Source: Floccularia luteovirens
Taxonomy: Eukaryota; Basidiomycota; Agaricomycetes; Agaricales; Squamanitaceae
Assembly: GCA_009739215.1 (NCBI GenBank)
Contig: VSJF01000009.1
Location: forward strand, 434,001-498,000
DNA length: 64,000 nucleotides
Direction: 5' to 3'
The position numbers and the translations under genes are program-made. The notes beneath the pieces are model-generated. The model had not been told where the DNA came from and made no database searches. It saw only the letters and a list, made by a program, of their open reading frames with translations. Numbering within the stretch: the stretch's first letter is position 1; each line of letters starts with the position of its first letter. This document shows, piece after piece, positions 11,149 through 24,948 of this stretch.

Positions 11149-12266
11149 CGAATTTTTTAATGATTACCTCTCTTCTTGTTTGACTGGACAAGTCTGTATA
11201 TATTGATATTGTGCTTTATCTTATTATATTCACTTCTCCTGTGAAATCTTACTCGCCCCAACGAGCTACCCACACATACCTTATTATTCGTTTACCGATT
11301 GTTATGTTACTCTTTGATGAAAAGATATGCCCTGAATTATCATTATGTACAAGTTTTGATAATTATGAAGAAGTGCTGAGGAACACTGATTTTTATAATG
11401 TTTGACACTCAACTGGCAGTGATCAAACTCCCATGCTCCTGATCATATTCCGGATCACCCGGCTTGTCGTTTTTACTATGCAACACAGCTCACTGGCGCT
11501 CTCTTCAATTGAAACCCGTAAACCCAACGGCACTCTCCCAGGCGAGTCACAGCTGACTTCGCAGCCCAATATGACAGCCTGTGGATGCACGTGTATGCAA
11601 TCGTGTAAAGTTGATCTTTGTCGTCGTGCCTAGGCTTCTGTGTCACAGGACACGAAAGGGACTTAGTGATCTTTAGCAGAATACCAGATATCAGTTCGAC
11701 AGCCCCTCAACCACCCACCGGACACTAAGCTGTTTCACTCCGTATGAAACAGTTTTACAAATTTTTGTCCTTGGACTTCCTACTAGTTACAACTCTTATG
11801 GGGAGCTATAAACATGTTCCAAGAACAATCCCCCCAGCAATCATGTCATGGGAGGAAAAATCTGCTGCGAAGCTGTGGAGTACGTGTATCTCACGGTTGT
11901 TGTTCAAAATAGATTTATTTCCTATCATTGCGCAGAGTGTACGGAAACTTTCTAGCTGATGAACATCTGACCTGCTGTCCAAGGTACTTATCCAGCAATT
12001 CTTGCCTTTATTGGCATGACTATAGCGTGAAATAATATTCTTTTCCTAGTGCTCGACAGCAAAACATCAAGAGTCTATTTTAGCAAAAATCAAACATCGA
12101 ACCAATACTTTGTTCCTCTGCCCCTTACTCCTGATGTTACACTTGCCGGGAAACTCGTGGTCAGATGCACTCGGCTTCCGTGTGCAAATCCCCTCTAGTA
12201 TTGCTCCAGTCCAGCTGTTGATCGTTGCTCTCTTGTCTTTCTTTCTTTCATGACTTGCGGACTATC
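11149..12266. other. Intergenic, no gene seen
   Basis: Several frames of 60-70 residues occur on the plus strand but none has a recognisable domain, splice partner or membrane pattern. Upstream part of the cupredoxin gene lies at the right end. Confidence 0.55.
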
Positions 12267-13978
12267 ATGGTCATGCAGAGATATCCCCCCTCCTTAATTG
12301 TATTCCTTGCTGGAAGCTGTCTGAATGTCCTAGGGCAGACTACAAGACAAGTAAGTAGCATCGGGAATTTAAAGAAATTGCGCTGTTAAAGAGGGAAAGT
12401 TCTCACCACCTGTTCTACTTAGATCGTAGTCGGTCTTGAAGCTAGTGTCTACGATCCGGGAACACAGCTTGCAGCAGTGGGGGATATAATCAATTTTGTG
12501 TTCTCTGGGGAGTAAGTGTGGTCGTCGCCTTCTTTTTTAGAGAATTTCAATGCTTAGGGGGGATTCTGAATTGTAGTGTACACACAGTGACGCAGGGATC
12601 ATTTGATAAGCCATGTGTTCCCTTACCAGGAGGCTTCAGTAGCGGATTTGCTGGAGTGGGTCCGAATCTAACCGGCCCAGTCACTGCTCCAGTCTGGAGC
12701 CTCGTCATCACGAACACAGACCGTGAGTATAACCATATTCTTCCTGATACTATGCAGTGATTCTCGAATTTTTTGGTTATAGCGATTTGGTTTTTTTGTC
12801 AGGCTACAAGGCCGGTTAGTCACTGTGGGACTGGAATGGTTGGGTAAGTGTCTCGATATTCTGTATGTACGCAGACAATCTCCTTATTGACTGACCTGAT
12901 GCTCTGCAGCGCAATAAATCCACCATCCATTGAGGTTTACCAGCAATATGTGGCAGCTGCAAAGCTTGTTACAAGTATAGCAATGGTTGGTTCTTGTGAA
13001 CTCTGGCTGTATATATGCTTACTCTCTTCTTAACCCAGCCCATAATTACACCAGTTCTGAGCGGTATGGGAGCTTTTGCAACATCACCACCTATTAATAC
13101 AACTACATTTATTACTGCTCCTATTTCAATGACTTCTCCAACTTCTGTGGCCACTGGGGGTTCTGTTCCAAACCCGACTTCTTCACCTTCACCAGTTTCT
13201 ACTGCAATTACCGGGAAAAGCCATACGCATGCTATAGTTGGTGGCGTAGTCGGTGGAGTGATAGGCGCTATTGGCTTGATAACTATTATATTCCTCATCA
13301 TCAGGTATCGGCGAAACTCGCGGAATCGCACCAGTGATTTCTTCAGATACAACGTTCCTAGCGATCGCGAGAGAACTACCCACAATCACAACCATAACAA
13401 GCCGGTCATGACAGAATCCTATACAAATTCTAACGACCCAAGCTCAAGGAACACTAGAGGAACATTCTATCATAGCGAACCTATTAGCCCGCCAGTGAGC
13501 CGTTCGCTTGATTTCGCAGCCGAGTGATGGTCAGCTTGCGCCAATTCGACTCCAGTCGCCACCATTGCAATATCAATCACAGCAACTGCATGCAACAGAC
13601 TCACATGAACAACTTGTTAGGGGACGGCAGCCATCATTCATGACTATGGCTACGTCTTCGTCGCAAGACTTCGCAGCCCCAGAACGTCTCACCCCAGTAC
13701 CAGAACAACAAGTAAACCTACAAGCGCTCGCTCGAGAGGTCGCTTCTGTTCTGCTCAATAACCACGAAAATAATAGCCAACTGATGCCGGACGAAGGGCT
13801 GACGCAGGGTTTCATCGCCGCTCCACGTCCCGAGGTTCCGCGTCCCAGAGAGCTACCCAAAGCAGCACCGTCTATTATGACCTATACATCTGCTGATAGA
13901 GGTATCGAGTCACCAGCTCCGCCTTATGGACATGCTGTAGTTGGTGATCCACATATTCCACATATGGGAAATGAGTGA
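12267..13978 (+). CDS. Cupredoxin-domain single-pass surface protein with long cytoplasmic tail (one frame break)
   Basis: Starts MVMQRYPPSLIVFLAGS, a secretion signal. The ectodomain is a plastocyanin-like cupredoxin built from several small exons: IVVGLEASVYDPGTQLAAVGD, FSGDVHTVTQGSFDKPC, then PIWFFCQATRPVSHCGTGMVGAINPP. The four type I copper ligands expected of this family can all be seen: His in VHTVTQ, Cys in FFC, His in SHC and Met in TGM. A Ser/Thr linker follows, then one helix (AIVGGVVGGVIGAIGLITIIFLII), RYRRNSRNR, and a tail of about 230 residues with LAREVASVLLNN and PAPPYGHAV. The frame breaks near 13510 (TCGCTTGATTTCG); dropping one T joins SRSL to ISQPSDGQLAPI. A copper-dependent sensing role is inference; many fungal members have unknown function. 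Confidence 0.72.
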
Positions 13979-14690
13979 TCTAACTTGAGGTTGTTTTTCA
14001 ACGATGTAGCATTTAAACTCTTTTTTTATCTTGAAAATTCATTTTTCGATACAGAGTATTATAACACTCCTGCATTTGGCATTGATAATAATGTTGTTCT
14101 GATAAGAGATACTTCGATCCCTTGATACAAATTCTAATGGTGTGGAATACCCCGTACGAGTAGAATGGACTTCTGGAATGACTTATCCCTGGTGATTACT
14201 GTCATTTTGGCGAAGAGAAAAGTGCGGGATAGGGGGACCGAATGGCCGGTTAACTGCGAAGGCTCCCCAACCCTTTAAGAACCAAGGTCAAGAGGTGGCA
14301 GGTGTTCGCCTGTGACTACCGGGTGAAAGGTCCGTTTGATAATGATAAAAACCGATAAGACTTTTAGTTTCAGAGATTTTTGATTTGGGTACAACACAGC
14401 CATATATGTTTGACTGGGCAATCTTATAGTGTCGTTCTCTTGATTGTCACATCCGTAAGCATCTTGCAGTGATGTCGAGTAGATGTGTGAATTGATGCGT
14501 ATATCATATCGAGTACTAAATTAGGCAAGCCAGTCATATCCATGACGTCGCAAGTTTAGTCGTGATCCCTTCTCTGGGTAGTTCAGTCCCTGCTGATCAC
14601 GACATATTTATCATATAAAACCCTCGTAACCCCACCCCACAGCCCTTTTCTCTCCAACTCCCCAGTCATCGCTTTTGATCATACAGAACG
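13979..14690. other. Intergenic, promoter region of glycogen phosphorylase
   Basis: No gene seen. The right end holds a TATA box and a pyrimidine-rich leader (CCCCACAGCCCTTTTCTC type) before the phosphorylase start. Confidence 0.6.
14614..14620 (+). promoter_or_regulatory. TATA box of glycogen phosphorylase
   Basis: TATAAAA lies 71 bases before the start codon at 14691, followed by a pyrimidine-rich stretch that would suit a fungal transcription start. Confidence 0.5.
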
Positions 14691-17600
14691 ATGACCTCGA
14701 CCATCGACACAAACGCCATTGGCAAACCCACGCGAGCGCGTCGCCATCAACGCACGCTGACGGGTGAGCACCAAGTCTCTTGTCATCTCTACTAATTATA
14801 ACTGTTAATGGATGTCCCCGCTGTCGTTTTCCAGGTTACCTACCGGAAACGGACGCGTCTGGAAAAGAAAAGTGGCCAAAAGGTGATGAGAAAACTTGGA
14901 AAGATGCCTTGAGAGGTGTAGATAAGGGTATGCGATTTGTGTGATTCGACGTTTGTAGCTTGCTGAAAGGCTGATATCTAGATGTACCATCTATCACGAA
15001 GTCTTTCGTCAATCACGTCCAAACTTCTCTTGCTCGTCAAGCTTATAACCTTGGTGATACTACCTTTTTCCAACACATTCTGTATCATCGCCTCTAACCT
15101 CGCTATTACTCATAGATAATCTTGGTGCTTATCAAGCGTCCGCACTGTCAGTCAGAGACAACTTACTCGTAAGCCCCATAAACACTGACTTGTAGTGCAA
15201 TAATCGTTTATCATGGCGTTTTATAGGTGAACTGGAATGAAACACAATTGAACTACACCCGAAAGGCGCCTAAACGCGCATATTACCTCTCACTGGAGTT
15301 TTTAATGGGTAGAACCCTGGATAATGCTGTAATGCCTTCTCATTTCACATGCTATAAGTTTAGCTTACGTTCAAAATTTTCAGCTTCTTAATCTGGGTTT
15401 GAAATCAGAGTATAAAGATGGTGTAAAGAAACTTGGTTTCTCTATTGAAGATATTCTTGAGCAAGAACGCGATGCAGCACTGGGAAATGGAGGTCTTGGT
15501 CGCTTAGCAGCATGTTACCTCGATTCGTCAGCTTCTCAGGTTCGACCCAATTATATTTTTACAGACGACCAAGTTGACAAGAGCTTTCTTGGCAGGAACT
15601 TCCTGTATGGGGGTATGGTTTGAGGTATAAGTATGGTATCTTTCAACAGCTCATCTCACCAGAGGGGAACCAACTCGAGGTACTAAAATTTTATATTTAT
15701 TCAAAATAACACTTACCCATTTCCAAGGCTCCTGATCCATGGCTCGAACATCAAAACCCGTGGGAGGTATAGACGTTCTGATTCTCATGGTTATCGCCTC
15801 TGAATCTCTTGTATAGCTTCCTCGTCTTGATGTGACGTACGAAGTCAGATTCTATGGTCATGCCGACCGCCTCCAAGATGGAAGCGGACGTGCTCTATGG
15901 GCGGGAGGCCAGGAAGTTCTGGCTGTTGCCTATGATGTTATGATTCCAGGTTATGGTACAACGACAACAAACAACTTGAGGCTCTGGGAAAGTAAGCCTA
16001 AGCGAGGATTCGATTTGAACTCTTTCAACGGTATGTATGCATACACCTAATATTGACTAACTATTGATTCTATCTTCACTTTAGCTGGAAACTATGAAGG
16101 TGCCGTCGAATCATCGAACAGTGCAGCTGCTATTACATCGGTGCTGTACCCCAACGATCATACGTGCGTAATTTATAATTGTTGTCTATGACTTAGAGGC
16201 TGACTTGGGTTACTGATGCATTAGCACATGTAAGTTGTAAAGCTCTGACTCAACCACTCATTAGTGACGTTATACCATTCAGTCGGTAAAGAGCTACGAC
16301 TCAAGCAACAATAGTAAGCCGTCATTCTAGAGAGATACTCATATCTAACTGTTCACGAAGCTTCTGGTCGTCTGCAAGTTTACAAGACATCATGAGGCGT
16401 TTCAAGCAACTTGGCAAACCCCTTACTGAATTCCCGGACTGTATGTCTATCTATCAAATTCTTGCCGTGCAGATGTCTAATGTCGTGAATGCTTAGATGT
16501 TGCAATACAACTCAATGACGTAATTATAGCTTGCAACTTGTCTGATACAGTATTGCTCACTAGTATTCCTCTAGACACATCCAACGCTTGCTATTCCAGA
16601 ATTAATGCGTATGCTCATTGACGACGAGGATCTTAGTTGGGACAAAGCATGGAGAATCGTTACCAATACATTCTTCTATACGAATCACACCGTCTTACCC
16701 GTAAGTTTAGAACAGTTTTGTGAAACTAAATGCGCTTTAGCTTGTACTTTTTGTAGGAAGCTTTGGAGAAGTGGCCCGTTCCGCTTATTGAGCATGTTCT
16801 GCCAAGGCACATGCAGATCATCTATGATATAGTACGTCGCAATATATTCTGATGTCTGTAACTTCACTGATATTCTGAATTCTAGAATCTGTAAGTACTG
16901 CTACTTTCCATACAAATACTCGATTTGAACCCTTCCCTCTCTTTCTCAAGTTTCTTCCTACAATGTAAGTGCTGTCATGAATCCTTTATTGTCCCATGAA
17001 GGTCCACATACATCACCAGCTGTCGAAAAGAAATTCCCGGGTGACCGCGAAAGGTTAGCTAGGATGTCCTTGATAGAAGGTATGCAGAAAAATGAAAAAA
17101 TGTGGGTTGTACTAATAACATCACCACTTACTGCTATAGAGGGGATGCCTAAGCAGGTCCGCATGGCGCATCTAGCTTGCATTGGTGAGACTCTAGTATA
17201 GGTCTCGGGACTTTTTCTGACACATTGGACATAGGGAGTCGCAAAGTCAATGGAGTGGCAGAGGTATTACTTTATCTATCAATGGAGAAATGCAGCTGAG
17301 ATCTTTGTTTAGCTTCATAGTGACCTTGTAAGGACCACCATCTTGAAAGATTTCGTGGATTTCGAGGGTATTAGCAAGTTAGTCTAGCTTGTTCTCTAAT
17401 CATTCATGCTTTGACCATGTCCGTTCCTCAGATTTGGAAATATTACCAATGGCAGTGAGTTTTGATTTGACTTGACCTCGTTTTCTCGTTTTCAATGAGT
17501 TCCAGTTACACCCCGCAGGTGGCTCGACCAAGTATATATATTTACCTTTTTCATTAGTGTTTCACTAACATATATCTGAAGTGCAATGCCGAATTGAGCA

Positions 17601-19226
17601 ACTTGATTTCCACGACTCTCAAGTTGGACAAAAAGATCTGGTTAAAAGATTTGACGAAACTGGAAGGTCTACTTCCATTCGCAGAGGACAAGGCGTTCCG
17701 TCAGACATGGTCCGCAATCAAACAGCGGAACAAAGAAAGGCTCGCACATTACATTCAGACCACCCTGGGTCTAACCGTTAGGACCGATGCCATGTACGAT
17801 GTTCAGATCAAAGTGAGAGACATTTCCCAAATTGCCTTGTTTGGTTGTTAAGCTCTTCCCTTTTCTAGCGCTTACATGAGTATAAGGTGCGATCTTAATA
17901 CTATATCTCGTTATGCACAATGTACCGAGATGGAATTCTAGCGTCAAACGTTGAACATCCTTGGTGTCATTCACGTACGTTTTGCAGATTAATTAGTCCT
18001 ATTCAACCCATTCTGATATTCGTGGTGTTTGTAGAGATACCTGCAGTTGAAGAGCATGACACCTGCTGAGCGGGCAAAGGTCAACCGTAAAGTGGTGTTT
18101 TTCGCAGGGAAGGCCGCCCCAGCTTGTATGTCCTACACTAATTGCGTATATCCCCTACTGATTGTCCCCAAAAGATTACATTGCAAAATTGGTTAGTCTT
18201 CATCTTCCTCGTACCGGTTAACGGCGCTGAAGTCATGTTCCACTGACAGACGATTCGTCTGATTGTTAATGTTGCTCGTATCATAAACGAGGATCCTGAC
18301 ACAAAGGAGTTTTTGACCTTATACTTCCTTCCAGACTATTCGGTGTCTCTTGCGGAGGTGCTCATTCCCGCCTCGGACATTAGTCAACATATTTCGACTG
18401 CTGGGACTGAAGCATCTGGTACATCCAACATGAAGTTCTGTTTGAATGGAGGGTTATTACTGGGCACAGTCGGTAAGGCTTATTCTTTGTAGGTGCAAGC
18501 AATATCCTGACAAGATTTCAGATGGTGCGAACATAGAGATTGCGGAGGAAGTTGGGGAGAGCAATGTTTGTGAGTGACTCGCATAATTTTGTCTTGTGAA
18601 ACGTTATCTCAGCCTTTTTGGAAATATCCAGTCTTCTTTGGACATTTGACTCCGTATGTCTACTTCACTCTTTCAATTTGGTTTCCTGATTGACAATTGA
18701 GTATAGAGCTGTTGAAGACTTGCGTTACCAGCACATCTATCACCCAGTTCCTGTCGAGGAGAAGTGTCCTGCTCTAGCCAATGTCCTGAACCAAATATCC
18801 GGAGGACTGTTTGGTGATGGAGGAGTATACGAACCGTATGTTCAGATGTTCCTCCATTTTTTTCGCCTCGCTGACAATTTAAAATAGTCTTCTGAACACG
18901 ATCCGACAAAGCGATTACTATCTCCTCACTGATGACTTTGATTCATGTATGTCTTTTATGGTCGTATAGTTACATATGGAGCTGATTGAACTTTTATTAG
19001 ACATTGCTGCACTACAGATGGTCGATGAAGCATATCTAGACAAGGAAGAGTGGATCAAAAAGTCCATTCGCACTACTGCAAAGGTGTGATCAGAATAATT
19101 CTGACTGTTCAATATGTATATTAAACATTGTTACAGATGGGCAAGTTCAGCTCTGATAGGGCGATCAATGAATACGCTGAAAGCTACTGGAACATCGAAG
19201 CAACCCCAGTTCCTGCCAAAAAATAA
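14691..19226 (+). CDS. GPH1: Glycogen phosphorylase (GT35), intron-rich
   Basis: Releases glucose-1-phosphate from glycogen using pyridoxal phosphate; cytosolic. The protein starts [11 protein letters not shown] and has the fungal regulatory N-terminus RTLTGYLPE, where yeast Gph1 carries its phosphorylated Thr. Family blocks appear in order: [138 protein letters not shown], and the cofactor site [13 protein letters not shown], in which the Lys binds pyridoxal phosphate, followed by [17 protein letters not shown]. The end is [15 protein letters not shown]. There are roughly two dozen short exons, some only a few codons. No frame break is needed, so the gene looks fully functional. Metabolically it pairs with the trehalose gene near the right end of the window, but the distance makes co-regulation speculative. 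Confidence 0.93.
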
Positions 19227-19548
19227 ATAATCCTGGTTACATATGAAAGCAAGACTGTTAGCTGTGCCAAAAAGAGATTGTCGGATGTAGAAATAGCTAT
19301 GGATTGGCTTGTTACAAAGAAATTCCTTGTCGAGACTGAAAGTGTACATCATGATCAACAGACATCTTGAATGAATAAATCAATGTGTTAAGGTTTTATA
19401 TATGTGCGTTATATTATATAACGATTAACAGCAAGCACTGTACAGCTGGACTATGTAATGAGAGTTAGAACATGCGAAGGCCATGTTTATTGTGTGGTGT
19501 ATGTATAAAGATTGGAGATGATGATACATTGATATTATGAACCGAGTT
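19227..19548. other. Convergent intergenic between phosphorylase and P450
   Basis: Short AT-rich space between two converging 3' ends. No gene, RNA or repeat seen. Confidence 0.65.
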
Positions 19549-21746
19549 TCAGGCCAGAGTAGCAAGCAGGGCTTCCACTTTTGTCGAGCGAGGTTTGATG
19601 GAGCACTTGAAAGGTACAGGACGTCTAGAACACATATAAATAAGGAAAATTCTCACAAAAATTATAATGGACACTCACTGAGCAAAAACGGGAAGATATT
19701 CTCGCGTTGGTTCAATGACATTTCCATGTTCGTCAACCGGTTTGGTGATATCGAATGTAGCAAGAACAGAAGCGCACATCAACCATAAAGTGGATAGTCC
19801 AATGTGTTTTCCGATGCAATTTCTATTCAAAGCAAGAGTTTAGAAATAGTTGGTTTTATTGTAAAATTTTGCTCACCTCCTTCCGAATCCGAACGCTATA
19901 CTCTCGGGATCTTGAACTGTAGGATCTAGCTCTCCATCTTTCAGGTATCTCTCTGGCTTGAATTCGAGTGGTTCTGGGTATGCAGTTTCGTCGTTCATCA
20001 TGGCCCTATTTTTACCGAGTAAGGTAATTATAAACAGTAGTGTTTGTGAGAGAAAAAACCGACCATGAATTTGCGATAACAATAGAATTACTAGGGATAT
20101 GATAACCCTTGTATTCGTCGTCTTCCGAAACCAGGTGCGGTATACCTATCTTAAGTTTAAGCAGTTGATTTGGGATACTTAGATTCAACAAACATACTCA
20201 TTGGCAGGACAGGGTTCCAACTGAATATAAATTAGTTCAGTATTTTGTTGTTCACATTGAAAAATATTATTTTCGTACCGCAAAACCTCTTTAACTAAAG
20301 CTTGAAGGTAAGGCATCGATTCCCTATCGCTGTGCTCAGGTAAACGACCTTGGACAACACTGTCAATTTCTTCCTGAGCCCTCTTTTGGACATCAGGATA
20401 ACATGTCATAGCCAGGAAAAACGTCTCAAGGGTTGAATGTGTAGTTTCACCTCCACCTATGCCAAGACAGTCAGGGGTTAAGCTCACCATAAACAGGGCA
20501 TCGATAAATACCGGCAAAAATCTGTCCAGCAGTGTCCCTGATAAGGACTCTGTTGCTCTCAAAATTGTCACCAAATTCCTGAACACATGCAGATGTGAAT
20601 GATAATGGCACATCCTTGCTTGCCTATTGCGAGCAGTTAGCATTGTTTGTTGGGATCATGTAATGAAAAAAATTAATCCTAACAATTTCTTTCAATGCAG
20701 CAGCAAAAGGAACTTCCAACATTTTAAGAGTGTCGAACCGCCATTCGCGTGCTTTTCTCTTGAATCCAGCACCTGGAAACCACTCTGGAACATGCTTTAG
20801 AATTGGGATAGGATCTACCAGAAATGCTCCTGGAGTTGCGGCCATTGTTGCGGTCTCAACTGCTTTCTGCGAAAGTTTGACGTAAGGGTCGTTGGTTGGC
20901 TGAACATCGAGGCCGTAAGCCATTTCAATGGCTATCGCAGACACCATACTACGTAATTGTTGATAATTACTTTGGGTGATGTATATACCCAAAATGGTTG
21001 TAGGTACTCACTGTTTGATGTGATTAGAAAAATCTTCAGGAGTGGACAATAAGCTGTGAAGGAGAGTCTTCGTATATTTGATCTGTTGAGGTTCGTGCAT
21101 CGCGGTATTATTTGGGTGATAATATTGTCCAAATAAACGCCGGCGTTCCCTCCACCGGGCACCATAAGGCATTAGAACTGCTAACCAGTCCCATCCCATG
21201 CTTTGGTATGTTAATGAACGGCTGACGTTGTGCACTCTGGGAAACTCACAGATCATATAACATAGTGGACAGGTAGCTACAACACATGGTAAACCAACGA
21301 TGAATCCAAAAAAGTGGGCGTTACTCACCGGCCGGAATACTTTGATGACCTATTCTGAAGCAGATCGACAGCAACTTTCCGGGTGTTCAAGATGACTATA
21401 GAAAGTCCTGCCACTTGAGTGTGAAGGATGTCGGAATCTTATGAAGGAAATATTGTTAAAAAAGAGTGATGAACATAAGTAATAACTACTTACTATATTG
21501 TTTGCTCCAACTGGCATAAGTCTTGTATTCATACTGCTTCGGATGCCGCAAAAGATTACCGATAATAGGTAGACCTTTGGGTCCTGGCGGAAGTGGTAGC
21601 TTGTTTTGTTTACGGAAAAGGCATTTTGATACGCATGCTATGAAAGCACAAAACAACAGGACGCGGAACACCTCGAGAAGACATAGGCTGAGAGGCAATC
21701 CATCTAAGAAGGCGGGAATCTTGATACACCCTGGGCGCATAATCAT
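19549..21746 (-). CDS. Cytochrome P450 monooxygenase, microsomal fungal type
   Basis: Heme-thiolate monooxygenase anchored in the endoplasmic reticulum; the substrate cannot be told. Starts MIMRPGCIKIPAFL, then the membrane anchor (VLLFCAFIACV) and the Pro-rich hinge LPLPPGPKGLPIIGNLL. Later exons give VAGLSIVILNTRKVAVDLL, GWDWLAVLMPYGARWRERRRLF (helix C), the oxygen-binding helix I as GGGETTHSTLE, helix K as EVLRWNPVLP with the E-x-x-R pair, FKPERYLKDG and the heme loop FGFGRRNCIG with the cysteine ligand. The last exons read PVDEHGNVIEPTREYLPVF and PFKCSIKPRS..ATLA. About ten short introns. The layout is like the mushroom P450s often named O-methylsterigmatocystin oxidoreductase-like, a loose label. 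Helix I usually reads AGxDT; here Gly-Glu-Thr-Thr replaces it, a variation common in fungi. No frame break seen. Confidence 0.9.
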
Positions 21747-23690
21747 TGTGAAGGTGAAGTGACTGTAGGTATAAATGGGACTACAACGACGAGGAGCTGG
21801 TACCTCCTTAACGAAAAAAGATGCTGTAAAAAACTGTTATAAAACTATCAGTATATACAAGTTGCATGAGAGCCGGTGAAAATCACTGACAGGAATGTGT
21901 GACCAATGCTAGTTTTGTCGTATATATTCAGTCAGCCTGAAGGATGTGTCTGATAATGATGAAATACTTTACTGGTTCTGGTATAAAATTTAACCTATTG
22001 TGAAGCGGAGATTGGGAAAATTGCTCGGGGGACCGAGTACGGTGATGGTATTGAATAAAAGGCGGGTTGTTTGGAGATTGTTTCGATACTAAATACTTAA
22101 GCGCTTTTTTGATAACAAATTTCTGTACTCCGCTTCCATAGAGAAAAAACCACAACATCAATTGATTCACAGACCCTTAATATAAGTAGGTTACTTAATA
22201 CGGACTCCTTCATTTTCAGGAACTCAGTGGGAGATTCATGTCAAATACCGCTTTGTGCAACTTTTTCGCAATAATTCTACCCCTGACTTTTCCGTATCAT
22301 TCAAAACTTGACATAAAAGTGCGTCTGTGCCTCCTTGCTCATACATATAGCTTGCCCAAGAAATATTTTGGAGAGACTCAACCAGTACAAATTATTTATA
22401 TCCCGCGTCAGATTTACTTCCGATTTGGCTCTGTACACATACGATGGTAAGCATGAGGTACCACTGTACCAACGCTGTCTCCGTCGCTTTGAATGAAATA
22501 GGGATCGGATTAACGGAGATTGAGAATGACATTATAACGTACAGTCCTTTTCTGGCAAACAATGGTGGCTGCTTCAAACGTACAGTATAGCAAAATATCA
22601 CGCGAGGGGCGAAATGACTCTGAAAATTCATTAAAAACCAAATTTGGACTTGGTCGATCGAAAAATTTCCATTCCGAGCATATAAAATTGCCAAAATGGG
22701 GCCTTTCAGAAATTTGGAGCGACCTGCATGATAACGCCGGCTGAAAGTAGTACTTAAGTATGTTGAGTTCCAGTATCAGACATACATAGTTAAGCCCGGT
22801 GACATAAATCCTGCTTGTTATCAATGTAATAATTTTTTTCTTTTTCGTTGGGGTGAGAACCCAAGCCCCTATTTCTGGCGTCTAAGTCTATTGATTTGTA
22901 CTTGGGTAGTACTAGGTACAGTGAGTGCGTCCGAATATAAGGAAATATTCAGAGTTGACCCAACTATCACTATAATTAACAGTCTCCACTGAAACTTTCC
23001 GTATCTAAATTTATCAGGCAGACAGCCCAGTGAGATGTTTTGGATCGGTTTGCGAGGCTTGACGGAATAATACGAAATAATAAGATTTTTTTTGTATCGC
23101 TCTAATCGAAATACTTGTTGCTGACCAGTCCAGCGTCATACATACTCTTCTGTCAATATGAATGTTGATTGTATTGTGTTGGATTAATCCACTTGAGGAT
23201 GCTAGTGTCAGTTTGTCTATCCTGCTATATGGTCTCATAAAATGCTAAAGGATAATGTGGAGAACCTGTACTTCCTCACTATAAAAGCATTTTCTGTAAT
23301 ATTATTTTGGTTTTTTTTTTGTAGTATGGAAAGCCCTTCTTTATGTACTTATCCTGTATCTATTAAAATATGTAACTGGCTTGAAACTTAAAACTCACCG
23401 CTCCCGATTGACGGTCAGTATTTCAAATCCATTTTGTAGCCATGGTTTGATCCAAATGAATCTACAAAAACGTTCATTTTGTCGACTTATAGTCGACTTA
23501 CCGGAAAGCGGCACCGTGGCAAGGGTTGGTACAATATGTTTAAAACCTCCAACGCTCGAATTCTAGCTTACCGTTCCTAATTTGGAAGATTAGTTCCGTA
23601 ATCTGTTCCTGGTTGCTCTATTTGTCGTTGTTGACCATGATCCAATTAAAAGTCAAACATACTCAACTCGGCCGTGCTGATCCACTTCAA
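21747..23690. other. Long AT-rich intergenic region
   Basis: Divergent upstream regions of the P450 and the sphingolipid gene. Frames of 60-100 residues occur on both strands but contain no domain, and none joins by splicing to a recognisable protein. No repeats found by eye. Confidence 0.55.
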
Positions 23691-24948
23691 ATGTTTGGTT
23701 TGTTTTCGTCAAAATGGAATCCTAACGGCTTGGTTAGTTGCCTTGATGTTTTCTCCAACTTTTTCACTGAATCATTTCAGCACGTGTACATCACAGGTGG
23801 CAGCACTGGCCTAGGTTTGTCGCTAGCAGCAATTCTCGTCAAGAAGGGCGCAAATATATCAATCGTTGCGCGGAACCAGAGAAAATTAGATGATGCCATC
23901 GCTTATCTAGAAGTGAGTTACATGAATCCAACAAGAAATTTCCATTCATCTCGCTTCAGAACCACCGTTGCAGTCCGGAGCAAAAAATAAAAGCTTACTC
24001 ATTTGCCCTTGACACTGCCTCCGAATCTGAAGCTGCTTTGAGAGCTGCATGCGTACCTTATGGTGGACAAGCACCAGATGCAGTGTTTACGTGTGCAGGT
24101 AGCTCGAAGCCCATGTTTTTCGTTGAGATGCAGGAGAGCGACTTAGTGAATGGGATGACCAATGGTTATTGGGTACAAGCATGGACCGCACATGTATGTA
24201 ACCAACTGTGATTCTCAACCGCCCATTCATTACCACCCAGGCCGCAGCCAAGATGATGGTGCATCAAAAACAGAAAAGTGGAAAGATAGTCTTTGTGTCT
24301 TCCACTTTGGGCTACATGTCATTGGTTGGATATGCATCCTATTCACCCGCAAAACACGCCTTGCGTGGTAAGCAGAGCACCTGTTGCCCTAACCTTCAAC
24401 CAGTATGGTACTCAACCGATTCTATAGGCCTTGCAGACACGTTACAATCTGAGCTCATGCTGTACGGAATTAATGTACACATATATTTCCCAGCAACTAT
24501 GTATACACCTGGTTATGACGAAGAGAATAGAACTAAACCGTCGATTACGAAGAAAATCGAGGAGACAGATGAGGGCTCCACAGCAGACCAAGCGGCGGCC
24601 GCGCTTTTCAAGGGTTTGCCTGTTCCCGTCACAACTTCGCGTCAAAGTTGCTAATGATAATAATTAGGTGTGGTAAATGGAGACGCGCATATTACAGGGG
24701 ACTTGATTACTTCGTTATTCCGCTCCTCAACTAGAGGTGCTGCCCCCAAAAGTAATTTTTGTCTGGATGGAATATACGATCTCATCGCATTCGTGTGTAT
24801 CAACCCTACCACTTTTTATCTTGTCACTGATTCAATTCCGCTTGTAAAGATCGGTGTACCAATCTGGCGCTCTTCTGTTGACAAACAAGTTTTCGCACAC
24901 CGCCAGGAACACGAGGAGTACTTGGAGCAACAGGGATTTTTCTCATAA
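23691..24948 (+). CDS. TSC10: 3-ketodihydrosphingosine reductase (short-chain dehydrogenase, TSC10 type)
   Basis: Second step of sphingolipid synthesis: reduces 3-ketodihydrosphingosine to dihydrosphingosine with NADPH at the ER membrane. The protein starts MFGLFSSKWNPNGL, an intron follows, and the Rossmann motif appears as HVYITGGSTGLGLSLA with SIVARNQRKLD after it. The cofactor-side motif is VFTCAG. The catalytic Ser and the Tyr-x-x-x-Lys are in VSSTLGYMSLVGYASYSPAKHALRG. The downstream block GINVHIYFPATMYTPGYDEE is typical of TSC10. Five introns can be read by family fit (for example after LDDAIAYLE and after WTAH). The C-terminal part (LDGIYDLIAFVCINPTTFYLV) is hydrophobic, which fits membrane attachment. 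No frame break seen. The specific substrate is inferred from similarity to TSC10; another SDR of the same subgroup is possible. Confidence 0.85.
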
